A stretch of DNA of 64,000 nt from Nannobrachium achirus (taxonomy: Eukaryota; Chordata; Actinopteri; Myctophiformes; Myctophidae), in NCBI GenBank assembly GCA_963921795.1, contig OY997641.1:75356279-75420278 (forward strand). The letters are read 5' to 3'. The notes beneath the pieces were generated by a model. That model was not told the origin of the DNA. It worked only from the letters and a program-made list of their open reading frames with translations, and searched no databases. Positions 41,301 through 56,300 of the stretch are shown here, one piece after another. Numbering within the stretch: position 1 is the first letter of the stretch; each line of letters starts with the position of its first letter. The translations under genes and the position numbers were made by a program.

Positions 41301-44300
41301 CCGGACCCGACTCTTGAGAAACACTGCCTTTTTGGCCACTAATAGTGAATTCCTCTTGTGTTTGCCTTCACCTCCAGACGCTGGCAAGTCCACCATTGGA
41401 GGACAGATCATGTGAGTACACTCAAGTCCATATGTCCTGTTAATTGGAGTTCCATTTCTAGAGCACATTTTATAACAACAATAGCAGATCTACAAGCTCA
41501 CAATGCATCACTTGACACGGGACACTTGTACAACAAAGTATAAAATGGCAAGTGGTTAAAGAAGCACTTCTCCCATTCTTGCCTTTATAGTGAACGCCAC
41601 TATGCTCGTCTTAATTAGAACGCCTTTTTTCTTTTCTTGTGGCTGAATATTGTCACTGAACACTGTCACAGCCTAAAAAGGTTTGAGAACCCCTGGTATA
41701 GAGCATTAACAAATTCATCCACCAGGGGCATTGACAACTCATTCTTATGACTTCCTATCTAGCCAAGCTTTATAAACTATATATTTTTTAAAGAGAAAAC
41801 AAAAAATATATATATATTCGGTGAACGTCGAATAGTGATTTTGATATTCGAATATTTGGTGAATGCCCTAGTTGACACACACGTGCATTGAACAAAACAT
41901 CAGGGAAACACCATTTTCTAGTCAAAGAAAACAAAGCTACTCCAGACATCAGGATTTTCACTTTCTGATGGTTTATCCTAGACACTCCTATTCCTGTTTA
42001 GGAAACAAAACAACAGTGTTAGGGGTTCTTTCATGCCATTTCATAAATTACAGATTTTGTATTGGCATAACCAAGGTTCAGGTTCAGTCGTGAGCTGTGT
42101 TTTCTTCTTTCATCCCTGCAGGTATCTAACAGGCATGGTGGAGAAGAGGACTCTGGAGAAGTATGAGAGGGAGGCCAAGGAGAAGAACAGGGAAACCTGG
42201 TGAGTCCACAGACAAATCTACTGCCGTTGATTGTGTACAAAACGGCACAATAACTGTCTGCAAACTCTGTTTGGGCGTGTTAATTATTTTACATTGAACA
42301 CATATAGGGCTGTCACAATTATTACATAATCGTCTAATCGCAATTATTTGAGGTAATCGCAATTATTTTCAAATCAAACTTTATTTATATAGCACATTAA
42401 CATCAACCCAGATTGAACCAAAGTGCTGAACAAGTATACATTTAAAACAAGAAAAGAAAACGGCAATAAAAAATAAAGAGAAATAAGTCATTTTCAGTTT
42501 GTTTTTACATGGTTTAACTTGTACGCGGCCGTGGCTGCTTTCTCATCATCCTGGCAGCAGGCTACGCATCACGGATGCATTACGCACGCACCAAGATCTT
42601 TTCCCCCCGCTGTTAAACTGATCCTAGACCAGAATGGCCTAGACCACTGATCCTAGGCCATTCATCTCGCTGCCTCACGGCTAACAGACCTGATCCTAGG
42701 TCAGCCTAAACACAGCACACACGTTAAACAGAACTCCAGTAGTTTGTTCCTTATAGCGCACGCCAGCGCACACATTGATTGATTGCTTTACTGTTTGCAT
42801 AAAAAAGCATTAGTACATTCCAACCCTGCTCCGAGTGACTATGATGAAACACTGACCGATCTCTACTGAGCACAGCGAATATTAAAAGGCAGGGAATTCC
42901 GTAACTTGGGACCAGCCACAGCAAAAGCTCTGTCACCTCTGGTCCTACAAGAGGCACCAGGCTCAATCAAGAGCCGCTGGTCAGCCGACCTCAAAGGTCT
43001 GGCTGGGACGTAAGGAAGAATGAGCTCGCATAAATACGAGGGGGCCAACCCATTTTGGGCTTTAAAAACAAACGATAACATTTTTAAATCAATTCTAAAA
43101 CGGACAGGGAGCCAATGAAGAGAAGCAAGAATGGGTACATTTTGCACAATCGTCATAATCGTTTCCATGTTGAGAAATATTAATAGTTTCAAACACTTTC
43201 AAAAAGTAGTGGAAATAGCAGATCTACAAGCTCAACGCGTTGCGATGCGACGCGTTGCGATGTGAACTATGTTCTTTTTTAAGTATAAAATTGTCAAATA
43301 TGTCCGTAATCTCTTTGTATATTTAAGTGTATATGTCATGATTGCCATGTGCAACTTCAAAGCCTAAAAGCCAAACGGAAATGTAATTGTGAACGACAAA
43401 AACACAATTAAATCGTTAATCGCAATTATTTTAGTGACAATTAATCGTCATGTAAAATATGTCATAATCGGGACAGCCCTAACCGTTGATTGTGTACAAA
43501 ACGGCACAATAACTGTCTGCAAACTCTGTTTGGGCGTGTTCATTATTTTACATTCAACACACACCTTGGTAAACTAACCTCGCAAACCACAATTTTGTAT
43601 ATGTTTTGGATATTTTTAACAATAAAGCCACCTTGTTTGGATTTGGCTCACCTGCCAAAAAGATGTGAAGCAGCACACTCTGTTTTATAAATAAGTATGT
43701 TTGGAAATAGGTGAAGCTTCGAACTTGAGCTAAAGTGCTATACGTAAACTCCCCACAAGAGGGAGCCACAGGATAATGATAATTCAGCTTGTTTCTTTGT
43801 ACAGCACTTTGTAGCAAATACTGTAGCACTACTTGAACATGTAGCGACTGTGTCTAGGCCTGTACTAATTATTACTTAGGAATTCAAAACAAGATCTGCT
43901 ATTTATTTCCATTTGTTTTAAACATTTTTTGAAAGTATAACTTGGCCAAATATCAGTCATTGTCGGCCATCTCTTAACTGTCTCCCTGTTGTGTAGGTAT
44001 CTATCCTGGGCTCTGGACACAAACCAAGAGGAGCGAGACAAAGGAAAGACTGTGGAGGTTGGCCGGGCATACTTTGAGACAGAGAAAAAGCACTTTACCA
44101 TCCTCGATGCTCCAGGCCACAAAAGTTTTGTACCCAACATGATCGGAGGCGCATCGCAAGCTGACCTGGCTGTGTTGGTGAGTTCTACGTGTGTAACTTC
44201 ATATAGGAAGTCCTCTGCATAGATTTATATCGTTGCTGTTGGTTGGACACCTTTATGTCCAAAACTACTTTTCAGGAAATGTAAAAAGATAAAGAAAACA

Positions 44301-47300
44301 GTTAAGAGAGAGAGAACATGTGTTCTAATGGAACCCATGTAGTTATAATAGGCACAAGCTCTCGTTACTTTACATTAGTTCAATATTTATAAACCACAGA
44401 CAGACTGAATCACCATCACTTAAAAAAAAAAAAAGATAATGTAGTTGCGATCATGCAACACATGGTGAGCTTGTAGGTCTGCTAGTTTGCTACTTTAGTT
44501 TACTACTTTTGTGTGACACTGTATTAAGGGTGAGGGAGGAGGAACTAATGTTCCAGTTCCAATTTCTAACGCTCAATGATTACTATTCACTAGGGCAGGG
44601 GTCTTGACCGACACCAATAATCTGTAGTAACTCCTCAGAGTTACTACAGGGGGTCCTCCAAATCGTTGTGTGATAGAAACTTTTTCTATATATATGTTTT
44701 ATATATGAACCACTTGAACCCTAGCGTCTATATTCTGAGAACTTGAGACAAAAATAGCAGATCTACAAGCTCACAACGCCTCGCAGCATGAGGCGTTGTG
44801 AACTTGTAGATAAGTATTGACAGACACAGTTCAAGTGGTTAAATATCTGAAAACACAAATTAACATGAACCCAAAATACACTGATGATCGTTGTTGTCAA
44901 ACATGAAATTATATGGAATCTATGACAAGGTTGTGGGGGTCCCTGCTTCATCTCTCTCTCAAATAAGGGGTCCTTGGCCTGAAAACGTTGAAGACCCCAG
45001 CACTAGGGCAATATAGAGCTATTTACTTACGTATAACAAAACATTGTTTAGCAGAACCTTTAATTGCACTCTTGAATAACCAAACATTGATTATAAACGT
45101 ATATTTCCCCCTGCCATCATTTACAGCAGTCCTTTATTCCACCATTCCAGCAGAAACATTGTGAAGAATGAACTATTTTCTTAACCCTCCCCCCCAGGTC
45201 ATCTCAGCCAGGAAAGGGGAGTTTGAGACGGGCTTTGAGAAGGGCGGTCAGACGCGGGAGCACGCCATGCTGGCCAAAACGGCCGGTGTCAAGCACCTCA
45301 TAGTCTTGGTCAACAAAATGGACGACCCCACAGTCAACTGGAGCCTTGAGAGGTGACGTATTTCATGACGGAAGACATACCGTAGATGACTGGTTCTCAA
45401 CATGGGGTCCGGCTATTTACACTATGTTGTAACACATTTTTGTGTAAGAGTAAATGTGGCGTATTTTGGCCATGATTATTTTGATTATTGGTGTCTGTCA
45501 TTGTTCGTAATTTCTTTGTGTATGTACATTTTTGTCATATATTCAGGGGTTGACCCTAATGTATTAGAGGCACTTGCCCGTCGGGCAAGTACAGGTCATG
45601 TTCTACTTGCCTAAAGGTCATGCCCACAAAAAAGTTAATTGTCATTTATAAAATGATAGGTAAAATCTTAATTACACTTCAATTTACTCATTTTCTGGCT
45701 GTGCGATTAAAAAAATGTCATCCCTAATTGTTTATCCAAATACCTATAGCTATGATTAAATATGACTTTGGTTTCACAACTATTTTATATTTTTAAGTGT
45801 AGCAACAGTAAAAACAGCACATTAAAGGTAAACTGTGCTTGTATTTTACATTCCACAGACCAGAAGACAGAGTACTCTGGTACTCTGGTGTTTAGATAGA
45901 TATCTTGTGTTGTGTTTATAGATGGTTGTGTCCCCTCTAAATAAGCACTTGCCTGGTCCGGTCGCGCAACCTGAAAGCAAACTTCACCTGCCCTTTATTT
46001 ACCTGCCGGGGGCAGGTGGGCAAGCCTTAGTGTCAATGCCTGTTATATGCAGCCCGTGCTATTTTTTACTAGGCCTAAAAGCGCCACAATGAAATTGTTA
46101 AATGACAATTATTTGCGTTAATCATCAAGTAACATGTTGACAGTCCTACAAATAGGGTGTCGTGTGTTCATTCCTATCAACCTGCATTTGTTCAAGTGTG
46201 TCTCAGGCCAGTGACCGGTGTCACTCTGTCCAACCTTACAGATACGAGGAGTGCAAGGAGAAGTTAGTGCCATTTTTAAAAAAGGTGGGCTTCAACCCCA
46301 AGAAAGACATTTACTTCATGCCCTGCTCTGGTCTGACCGGATCCAACCTCAAGGAACCAGCAGACATGTGCACGTGGTACACGTAAGTCTGAAGACATTT
46401 CATCATTATCCCATTGACCCATTTAGACCACGTACTACACATTATTGCCTATAATTATTTCATGCTTTAACTATTGAAAAATATAGATATAGATATACAA
46501 GCTCACAGTGCATGCTGCGAGCTTGTATACCTGCTATTTTTGAAAAATAGTGAAAACCTTAATTTTGACCCAATATAAGTGTCTTTTGAATCCTTCTATG
46601 TTTCTATGTCGGCAATCTGGCCAGCCATCGTCAAAGAAAAGGTCCTTTTCACTTAACTGGAGCTCAGTTAGTCTGTTCTTGAGAGACTACTATGTCAGTG
46701 GTTCTCAATCGTTTTCATGTGAAGGACCCCCAAAATGATATGTATTTGGCCACGGACCCCCATCTCAAAATATTTCGTTCCAGGGACCCCCCCCAGAAGC
46801 AAAATTTAGTTACAAACGTTAGCTTTAAAAATACATATATTCAAAGATTTACACACATTTTCACGACTTTTTCAAAAATAGCAGATCTACAAGCTCGCAG
46901 CGCGGCACTCGGTGCCGCGCTGTGAGCTTGTATATCTGCTATTTTTCAATAGTTAATGCATTCAATAATCCCAGGCCTAAAAGACCTGGAACGCATCATT
47001 ACCTTAACTATAATTTAGCAGATCTGATATTTTTGAAAAATCGTGAACATTTGTGCAAGACTTTGAATATATCTACCCGATTCTATAAATGTCTCCTCTC
47101 CAGGTTTCTGAAAAACCTGTTTGTGTCAGTGGTGCTCAGACGTTTTCATGTCAAGGAATGATATGTATTTGGCAGCAAAATATGAGTTACAAATGTTCAG
47201 TTTTAAATGTTTTAACTAAGAAATCCCTCTTTAAATATTGGGCAAAGTTGTGTTCTTTTTCCTCATGACTCCCATGTGTTGTAATTGCAGAGGGTTACCG

Positions 47301-50300
47301 TTCATTTCACACCTGGACAGCTTGCCAAATTTCAACAGATCGAGTGACGGCCCTGTTAGATTACCCATCGTAGACAAATACAAGGTAAAAATCACCCCCT
47401 GCATGGATTGAAATGAACACTCTCTGTTCTGAGGAATACGTTTTTATATCAATGAGTCTGTTGGGAGCTGCTTCTGTGTTAGAGTAATGGAAGCCATTGA
47501 CTCAGTTGAACAATGTGACCTGCATCTTTGATATACTGTAACCTCTGGTATATCTTTCAAATGTTGAGTGTTCGCTCCAGTCTCACGTGCCAAAATTACA
47601 TTATTTTTCAAATTTTCATGCATTACTATTTCTGTCAACTTTAACAGAAGTCCCTGTGGCATTTGTTTTGGTCTGATACTTCTGTGGTTTTGTTTTGAAC
47701 TGAATCTTGGACTTGAAGTTGTAAAATTAATATTACGCAGCATGACTTGTAAGCCCCATTAAAAGAATAGCAGACCTTATAAAGCTCACAACACGCATTA
47801 AGCTTGTAGATCTGCTATTTCTCAACATGTTTAATATGTTTGTTTGACGGTTATGTTTGTCTGTTCATTTCTCTGTAGGATATGGGGACTGTAATACTGG
47901 GTAAACTGGAGTCGGGCTCCATATGCAAAGCACAGCAGCTCATCATGATGCCGAACAGGGTAAGCCTTTTCTCATTGGACATTATGGACTTTTTGACTTT
48001 TGCGTGTATTTGAATTCCATCATACGCTTGTGTCGATGGCTGCACAAAAATGCTGGCTCCAGAATGGGGACACCGTGGACAAATTAATGTCAAGGACCAC
48101 ATGGCCCTGGACACAAACTCGTCATGGAATTTAGGCCTACATTGGGAAATGTTGACACTATCCACAATCGAGCATTGTTTTGGGGTAGTGTAAATGGAGG
48201 AGTGTTCAGTCCTTTTGGTCCAAGTGAATCGATTCATCCGTTTACGTTTTGCCTACCAGCGAAGCATGTGTTTCTCAGTGTTGACAATGGTGTCAGTGTT
48301 AGGCTACATGGGTCATAAGCCGTTCCTTGATTTTAATCTGTTTATTGACAAAACATTCAATTTTGTAATCTTATGAGATTTTCAAAATTACATAATATTC
48401 CAATAGTCATGAATAACTTTGACATTTTTGTGGCCGGGTAACTTGGTCGGTAGAGCACTCGTCTTTCGACCACAAGGTCGTGGATTCGATCCCGGGAACT
48501 GCCAACTCAGTGTATGAGTTAGCACGGCTTGGGTGTGGCAAGTCGTGCAGTAAATACTGGGAGTTGGTGGTAGTTATTGTGTTCCACCTCAGCATTCCAG
48601 CTCCCAGGGGTCTATAGCATTAAACAGGGATAGGCTCTCGCTCTGGCTGATAACTTCTCCGACCTACTTGCTACTTATGCATTACTTTTACTTAACCTTT
48701 TCTTATATTAATATATACTAAAGCAGGGGTCTTCAACAGGAGGTCTGGGACCCCTAGGGGGTCCTCATAGTTACTACAGGGGGTCCTCCAAAAATTAGTG
48801 ATAGAACCTTGTTTTCCCTTTTTCTATATTAACCACTTGATAGTGTCCATATTCTGAGAACTTTAGCCAAAAATAGCAAATCTACAAGCTCACAACGCCT
48901 CGCGCTGAGAGGCGTTGTGAGCTTGTAGATCGGCTATTTTCAGCAAATAGGTTTGAAGTAGAGGGGAAAAAGAGCAGACTAAGTACAGGGTGAAAGGTCA
49001 AGTTTATTAAGTATTCAAGTATTCAAGTGGTTAAATATCTGAAAACAAATTGACCTGAATCCAAAATACACTAATGATTGATTGTGCTGTCAAACGATGG
49101 AACTATATGGAATCTATGAACAGGTTGTGGGGGTCCCTGCTTCATCTCTCTCCCAACTAAGGGGTCCTTCGCCTGAAAACATTGAAGACCCCTGATCTTA
49201 AGGCCAAGGGCCCCCATCAGTTCGAGGGCCCTGGAGCATGTTCCCATTTCCCCGCTCATATTGGAGGGACTAGGGTTCACGTGTTACAAAGCAGGAGGAT
49301 TCTGCACGCAGAGCACTAAAGTTCAACTTCTACTGGATGGTGTCAAACTCCTAATAGTGTGCTGATGTTTTCTCCTGGCGCAGCATGTGGTGGAGGTGCT
49401 CAGTCTGCTGTCAGATGATGTGGAGACGGAGGACGCTGCTCCTGGAGAGAACCTCAAGCTGCGACTGAAGGGCATCGAGGAAGAGGAGATCCTACCAGGC
49501 TTCATCCTGTGCAACGCTGAGAATCTCTGCCACTCAGGACGCACCTTTGATGCCCAGGTACCTGGGGCTGGCACCGTTATGACATTTTACCTGACCATTA
49601 ATTGTAGATTAAGTGCGATTACGGTTTTAATTGTTTTTGTCGTTGACAATTTAATTTGTTTGGCTTTTAGGCTTTGAAGTTGCACATGGCAGATATGACA
49701 CATAACCTAAATATACGAAGAAATGACTGACATATTTGACAACTATTTACTTGTATACTTAATACTTTTTTTCCCACTACTTTTTTCCCCACTACTTTTT
49801 GAAAGAACATTTCTCAACATGGAAACGATTATGACGATTATGCAAAATAATTGTGATTACCTCAAATAATTGCTATTAAACGATTATGTAATAATTGTGA
49901 CAGGCCTACATGTACCTACAGTATACATTATTTATATGCCCACACATAGATTAAATGCTCTCTGTGGCCACGATTGGCTTCAGTCATTTGGGTTCCATAG
50001 AAGCCAGCATGTCTCCTATGGAAGCAGGTTGTGCAGCGAAAACAGCCTATCTACAAGCTCTCAGAGATTATTGTAAGCATTTGTTTTAAGCAAACTAGCA
50101 GTATGTTCAGAAACATGTCATACTTTTTAGAGATGTTATCGATCAATCGGCAATGGATCGGATCGGGCCGATCAAAGCATGATCGGCGATAATCGGTGGT
50201 TTAGATTGAAAGGTAAATTCACCGATCGGATCGGATCGGTGCATCTGATCAACCAGCCGTTCAGTATGCCCACTTGAGGCCATTTTGGGGTATTGATTTC

Positions 50301-53300
50301 CACAGTGCTGAAGGAATAATTAGTTACTGCTATGATAATAAATACATAGTAATGCTGGTAAATAACTATAAGGCAAATATATAAATGAATTCATGAGTGA
50401 ATGAATGAAATAAAGATAAAACATTAACATGTTAATTCCAGCAAACAAACGAGGCCATTTAAAGGAATTTGGCCTACTTGTTCAACACAGAAATGGCATA
50501 CACGGACGTCAACCTACCCATTCACAGTGAATTCTATTTCAGCTGTTCAATTTTATCACAACCGTTCATCGTTACAATTCTACTGGGTTATCATTGCCCG
50601 GGTTGGGACCAGGTTACCACCACGTCAGCAATTGCACTAAATATAATGTAGTCTTGATGGAAAGAAAGTAGACAACGGTGCACATGGATGATGTCACAAG
50701 AAGGGTTGGGAACCTTTAGGATTATAATGATTCCGATTTGGTTCCATCTGTACACTATCAGAGTTATGGGTCATAACAAGTTTGAGAAGCACCGGTATTG
50801 TAATTTTATTGCAGACGTGAAATCCACATACCAGAATGAATTTGATTCACAGGCCTCACCTTGGGAACCAGTGGATTACCGGTTTCAACATTGTGAAATT
50901 GTACTGTAACTTTGGCTGATAATCAGTGACATCACAAAGTGAAGAGAACTCCTTGTTCCATTGAATGGTGTTTTATTTGTGTTTTATTTTCTTTATTTTA
51001 TTTTTTTCTTGTTTCTTAGATTGTCATCATTGAACACAAGTCCATCATCTGTCCTGGGTACAACGCAGTGCTTCATATCCACACCTGCATTGAAGAAGTG
51101 CAGATCACGGTAAGTTCTGTTGGAAGAAGCATTTAGCAGTGTATGGCTTCACAATGTACAGATTAGGGCTGTGAAAGAATATTCTATAATCAAATATTCC
51201 TTCGAATGTTAACACTAAAAGAATATTCGACAGTAAAAAAATAAGATTTGATTAATAAAATATGAATATGAAAAATATGAATGAAACAATTCATTCAACT
51301 TCTTGCGAGATTCTGGGCGCATGTAATGTTAAAAGGTGGCTGGTCTCACGAGGCAGAAGTCTCCACTCGCCGCTGCAAAAGTAAGCTGATCTACAAGTCC
51401 ACGTGCCCGTTCCACGCAGCTCGATTGCTTAATTTATACTTCTATAGTATGGTGGTGTAATTCGCCAAAAAGAACAGATCTACAAGCTAACAACGTGTCG
51501 CGGCTCAACATGTCAATAGCTTGAGGATCTGTCCCCTTGCGGCCCCTCCTCCCATGGGTAGCACGCATGCACTACACACACACACAAAACAAGCTGGCCC
51601 GAGATTTTGTAAAGCACTAAAAGCAGTGATGCAGCTTGCCCTGCTTAGGCTGCTTCCAGTGAAGCATATTTTTAATAATGGATGCATTGAACTAACAGGA
51701 CGCAAACAAACTACTTTATCCGTCATGTTATCAGTCATTTCAATCACTGCAAAGCTGAGCTGCTCAGCTGCGTGATGTGCTCACTGTGCTGGGGGTTGTC
51801 TCCACTCCACAGAGGTGATTATATCGCCTTGTAAATCCATGCTTCTGTTTTTTATTAACTACAAACAAGTAGCTATTTGCTGCTCTTTGTAAAGGCCTTT
51901 GTTTGTTGATGCATGCGTGTGTCGTCGCGAATCACGGTGAAATCGTCGCGTCTATTTCGCGTCTATTTCATAATTGGCTTAGTTATAAAACCATGATATT
52001 TTTGTTAAGCTAAAATATCGAATAGGATGATATCTGCATTGTAGAATACAGAGTATACTTCTGTAAAAAGAAAGCTTAAACTTGTATCATAACAAACTCC
52101 CTGACTGCTGTGGTCTTAAGGTAATTTGTTTTCCCCCAGTTTCTGTTGGTAAGGCATCACAAGATTTCTTTTCATATCTGATAAATAAAATAGAGGTGAG
52201 GTGTCCTGAACCTTGTATAAGGACTTCTTGAAGACCTTTTTAATAGCCTACCTCAAGAAAGAAGAAAAAGCCCATTACTGCATCAAAATAATCATCAAAC
52301 ATTAGCCAAATTGTTTTGAAAATAGCCGATCTACAAGCTCACAACACTCAAAAACATTTTATGGGAACCCGTAAAACATTTCTGGGACCCATTTGAATGA
52401 CCCGACCCATCACACCAACTAGTAAATATTTTGAGGTAAAAAAATGTAATTGTTTGATCAAAATATGCTATGAAAATCCTAGATTAGGCTATATCTATCT
52501 TTCTATCTGCAGCATAAAAATGAATAGATTATCAATAGAATATCTGTGTGTGTTTGTATAATTGTTAATAATCATAATAAACCTAAAAACTAGCATAAAA
52601 CAGTATCATGATAATATCGTGTATCGTGATACTGCATGAAGAGTATCGTGATAATGATTTTTTCCAGTATCGCCCACCCCTAAGTCAAGCTGAAACGGGC
52701 GATTCATTTGGTAGTGAAGGGAAGGCAGACTGTTTACAACGAGACTTCGCCACCGAAGACACTATGTAAAACCCCTCACCAAGTCTCACGGTTTCCCCCC
52801 ACGCACCCACGGCCAGGGTAAAACTCCCTCCGTCACACTACTCTCATAGACTACCTAATTTGATTCAAACCAAAACATAATCCATGGGTTCGATTATAAT
52901 TGCCCGTTTCATGTCGTGGTTGTTCCAACTTCCATCACAGCATAGGGATCGCCAACAGTTACCGTTACCGTTAAACCAAGTAGTAACGGTTAATGGTGAC
53001 GATAAAAATATAAACAAAGAAAATCAGCCTGCGCGTCACACAAAAAGCCAAAGCCCTGGATGCCAATGTCTGTGTAACACCCATGCAACTATAGGCAATG
53101 CGGTCACACATTTCTGAAGCTCTACCCGACACAAATATCTGTGTAACATCCATGCATGCATCTGTCCGCGAGATGCTGACAGAGAGACAAGCGTGTTTAT
53201 CAGCAGGAAACAACAGCGATTGGATCAAAACCATACAGCTCGGAATTCTCCAAATGCTCCGAATCCCCAGGGGGTTTTAATGGGGATATTCAATTGTAAT

Positions 53301-56300
53301 TTTTGGCCAATTTTAACAGCTTAGTTGTCTCTAAAGTTCAGGGGGTTGCCTGAATAACTAGAACATAGTTGAAGCATACTGTTGCTGTGGGTGGGAACCT
53401 TGTATGTCCAAAAGCTAACTTTTTCTTGAAAAAGCTGTGTTCAGAATGTGCTTTATTTGACACTTCCACAATTAGGGAAGGGACGATCCGCGATATTATC
53501 GTATATCGTGATAAAAAACATGATATCATCATCCGTCATGCACTGGGATCAATTCACCTTTTATTTGCCGAGCTGCTTATCCGATACCTCTTAAACCCTC
53601 TATAATTGGTAAAAGGTACTTATAATAGATGTACTGTACTTGATACAGTCTTTTTTTCACTATCAAATGTCTTTGCCAAAAAATAGCCGATCTACAAGCT
53701 CACAACGCGTTGTGTGAGCTTGTAGATCTGCTATTTTTTGGCAAATGTTCCGCCCCAGGATAATGGATTTGGATTATCGCGATAGTATTGTAAATCGCGA
53801 TTTCTTTTGTCACAATAATCGTGATATTACATTTCCATATCATCCCATCCCTATCCACAATACACACAAGGGAACAAAATACCGTTCTCCACAACTCATG
53901 GTGCTACACATTAACAAAAAAAAAGAAGCAAAGCCTCAAAAGTAAAGAGCAGACACCAATGTAAAAAAGTGCTGCTGCATTCAAAGTGCAATATAGATAC
54001 AGTACTGTTCATCTCTCAAGATGGTGTGTTTGGGGCTGATGGTTTGGAGGAAGAAACATGGAAGTCCAATGGGTCTAATGCAGGGGTCTTTCAACCAGGC
54101 CAATCAGGCCAAGGACCCCTTAGTTGAAAGAGAGATGAAGCAGGGACCCTCACAACCTTTTCAGAGATTATAGTTTCATTGTTTGACAGCACAATCATCA
54201 GTGTATTTATTTCAGTGTTTCCCAAATTTCACATTTCACTCTGTACTCAGTCTGCTCTATTTCCCCTCTACACCAAAGCTCTTTGCCGAAAATAGAATAT
54301 GGAAACTAGTGCTCAGGTGGTTAATATAATCAAAGATTTGGAGGACCCCCTGTAGTAACTCTGAGGACCCCCTAGACTAGGTCCCGGACCCCCTGTTGAA
54401 GACCTGTGGTCTAATGTAATTATTTAGTAATGCTTTTCTCTACTTAAACACAATACCGTCTTACGAAGAATAACATGGCATTTATTTATCAAAAACAAGC
54501 ATTTTTAGTAAATATGAAGGTACAAGGTTTATGCCCTAAAGTGATAAGAGGGACATCAAACTGTATGCTTTCACAATGTGGCATCAAAACACTGTTAAAT
54601 CAAATCACAGGATCTTTTCTCATCCAGATGTGATTAACCACTTAGTTGACTGGAGATGGTAAAGCCTTGTTTTTGTTTGTATTCTAGTTAACCCATTTAG
54701 GCCTAGAATTAATCAATGCTTTAACTATTGAAAAATAGCAGATATACAAGCTCACGCTGCGAGTTGTAGATCTGCTATTTTTGTGTGCACATTTTTCAAT
54801 ATATATTTTTCAAAGCAGACTTTTGTAACTCAAATCTCTGCTTCTGGGGGGTCCCTGGAACAACATATTTTGAGATGGGGGGGGGGGGGGGGGGGGGTGT
54901 CTGCGGCCAAATAAATCTAATTTTGGGGGTCCTTGACATGATAAAGTTTGAGAATTCTGATTTAGAAGAAGGATTTAGAAGTCGGGTCAAAGATATTCAA
55001 AGACTTGCACACATTTTCACGATTTTTCAAAAATAGCAGATTGTATATCTGCTATTTTTCAATAGTTAAAGCATAAAATAATGGTTAAAGTGGTTAAAAT
55101 CTAACGCGACTCGGGCGCGTTCCAGGTATTTGATTAAACAACCCTGCTCTGTTGTACTCTTCCAAAGGCCTTAATCTGTATGGTGGACAAGAAGTCGGGG
55201 GAGAAGAGCAAGACGCGGCCGCGGTTTGTCAAACAGGACCAGGTGTGCATCGCTCGGCTTCGCACCGCAGGAACCATCTGCCTTGAAACCTTCAAAGAAT
55301 TCCCCCAGATGGGACGCTTCACCCTACGGGACGAAGGTACGGCCACCGCACCACACTGCTTCTCCACATTTTGGGAACCCCCAGGACCCCCAGTTTGTTT
55401 TCCATTAGACCTGTGGTTCTCAACCTTTTCAGGCCGCAACCCCCAAAGTAACTGAAAAATAATATTTTAACTGGGGACCATCCACCCTGACGAGCACTAA
55501 GAGTTGAGGCATTACATTTTGCAGTTGTATTGTGAAAATAGCAGATCTACATGCTCACAAACTCGCGTTGTGAGCATGTAGAATGTCTATTTTCACAATT
55601 TCGGCCCCTAATATTTGACAATTTGGCCAGTGTTTAATTTGTCATTTTAGAGGTATTAAAAAGTCCTTAAATTGTCACTTAAGAAATAGGGGCTTTTAAG
55701 CCGTGACATCATTTTGTAGGCAGAGGAGAACTCTGCCCCCAGAGAATTTTCTGTCCCTCGCTATTTCAACAGATCCGAGACAAAAATAACGACTAAAGTA
55801 TAACTCTAACACTTTCCTTTCAATAACAAAGAGAAGAAAAATGTGTAAATAGTAAAAATAGTAAAAAGATTCACAGAAACTGGGGGCAGAAATTCTCCTC
55901 TGCCTACAAAATGATGTCATACTTAACAGCCCCTATTTTACTGTTGAGTGGGGGGTCCCAACCTACAGGTTGAGAACCATCTCATTAGACCACGGAGCCC
56001 TCCCTGATAATTATTTTATCTCTGTAATAGACATTGTAAAATCCCCAGTGTCCCCAGTATACAAATGGAGCCAAATCCAGTAAAAATCTGTGGTATTTCC
56101 AGCTGTTCTTTATTTTAGTTATCGAGTACCAAAGACTTAAATTATGTTATATTGATATTTCAGCCTTTATTTTACTTTTCTGAAGGCATTGTTATCACAA
56201 TGTATGCATCCAACTTGTCAGGATTTCAACCATGTCGGGCATATCATGTAGGCAAAATGATTTTCAAAATTAGCGCATGCAGATTGGCTATTTTTAAGAT

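Larger units (their letters stand above)
42304..43480. mobile_element. hAT-like MITE, family D copy, enlarged by a LINE insertion
   Basis: TAGGGCTGTCACAATTATTA and GGGACAGCCCTA ends. Between 42361 and about 43145 lies foreign sequence starting with AAATCAAACTTTATTTATAT and ending in a LINE fragment. Hairpin at 43207. Confidence 0.83.
46410..46985. mobile_element. MITE family B copy in gspt1 intron 8
   Basis: CCCATTTAGACC near the left and AGGCCTAAAAGACC at the right, same two-hairpin layout and middle CATGTGAAGGACCCCCAAAA as the other copies. Confidence 0.8.
54692..55065. mobile_element. MITE family B, 3'-truncated copy
   Basis: TTAA then CCCATTTAGGCCTAGAATT at the left end; two hairpins. 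Inner region inverted in order relative to copy 1 (GTCCCTGGAACAACATATTT), right terminus missing. A G run lies at 54875-54897. Confidence 0.75.
49907..55167 (+). other. gspt1 introns 11 and 12, remaining sequence
   Basis: Exon 12 (51020-51109) interrupts this stretch. It holds GATCGG-rich MITE sequence (50131-50250), half hairpin left arms at 50040, 51383, 51470 and 52317, and unassigned AT-rich sequence. Confidence 0.5.
55411..55982. mobile_element. hAT-like MITE, family F, copy 2, with nested MITE
   Basis: CTGTGGTTCTCAACCTTTTC and AGGTTGAGAACCATCT ends; 8-bp duplication CATTAGAC at 55403-55410 and 55983-55990. Carries a hairpin and family G copy 2. Confidence 0.92.

Noticed and set aside
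48433..48505. tRNA gene
   Set aside because: A and B boxes are present but the cloverleaf stems do not pair well and a SINE body follows.
49387..49677. Exon 11 of gspt1 as an independent small gene
   Set aside because: It is an internal exon with correct splice sites and phases; the extension beyond 49557 is intron.
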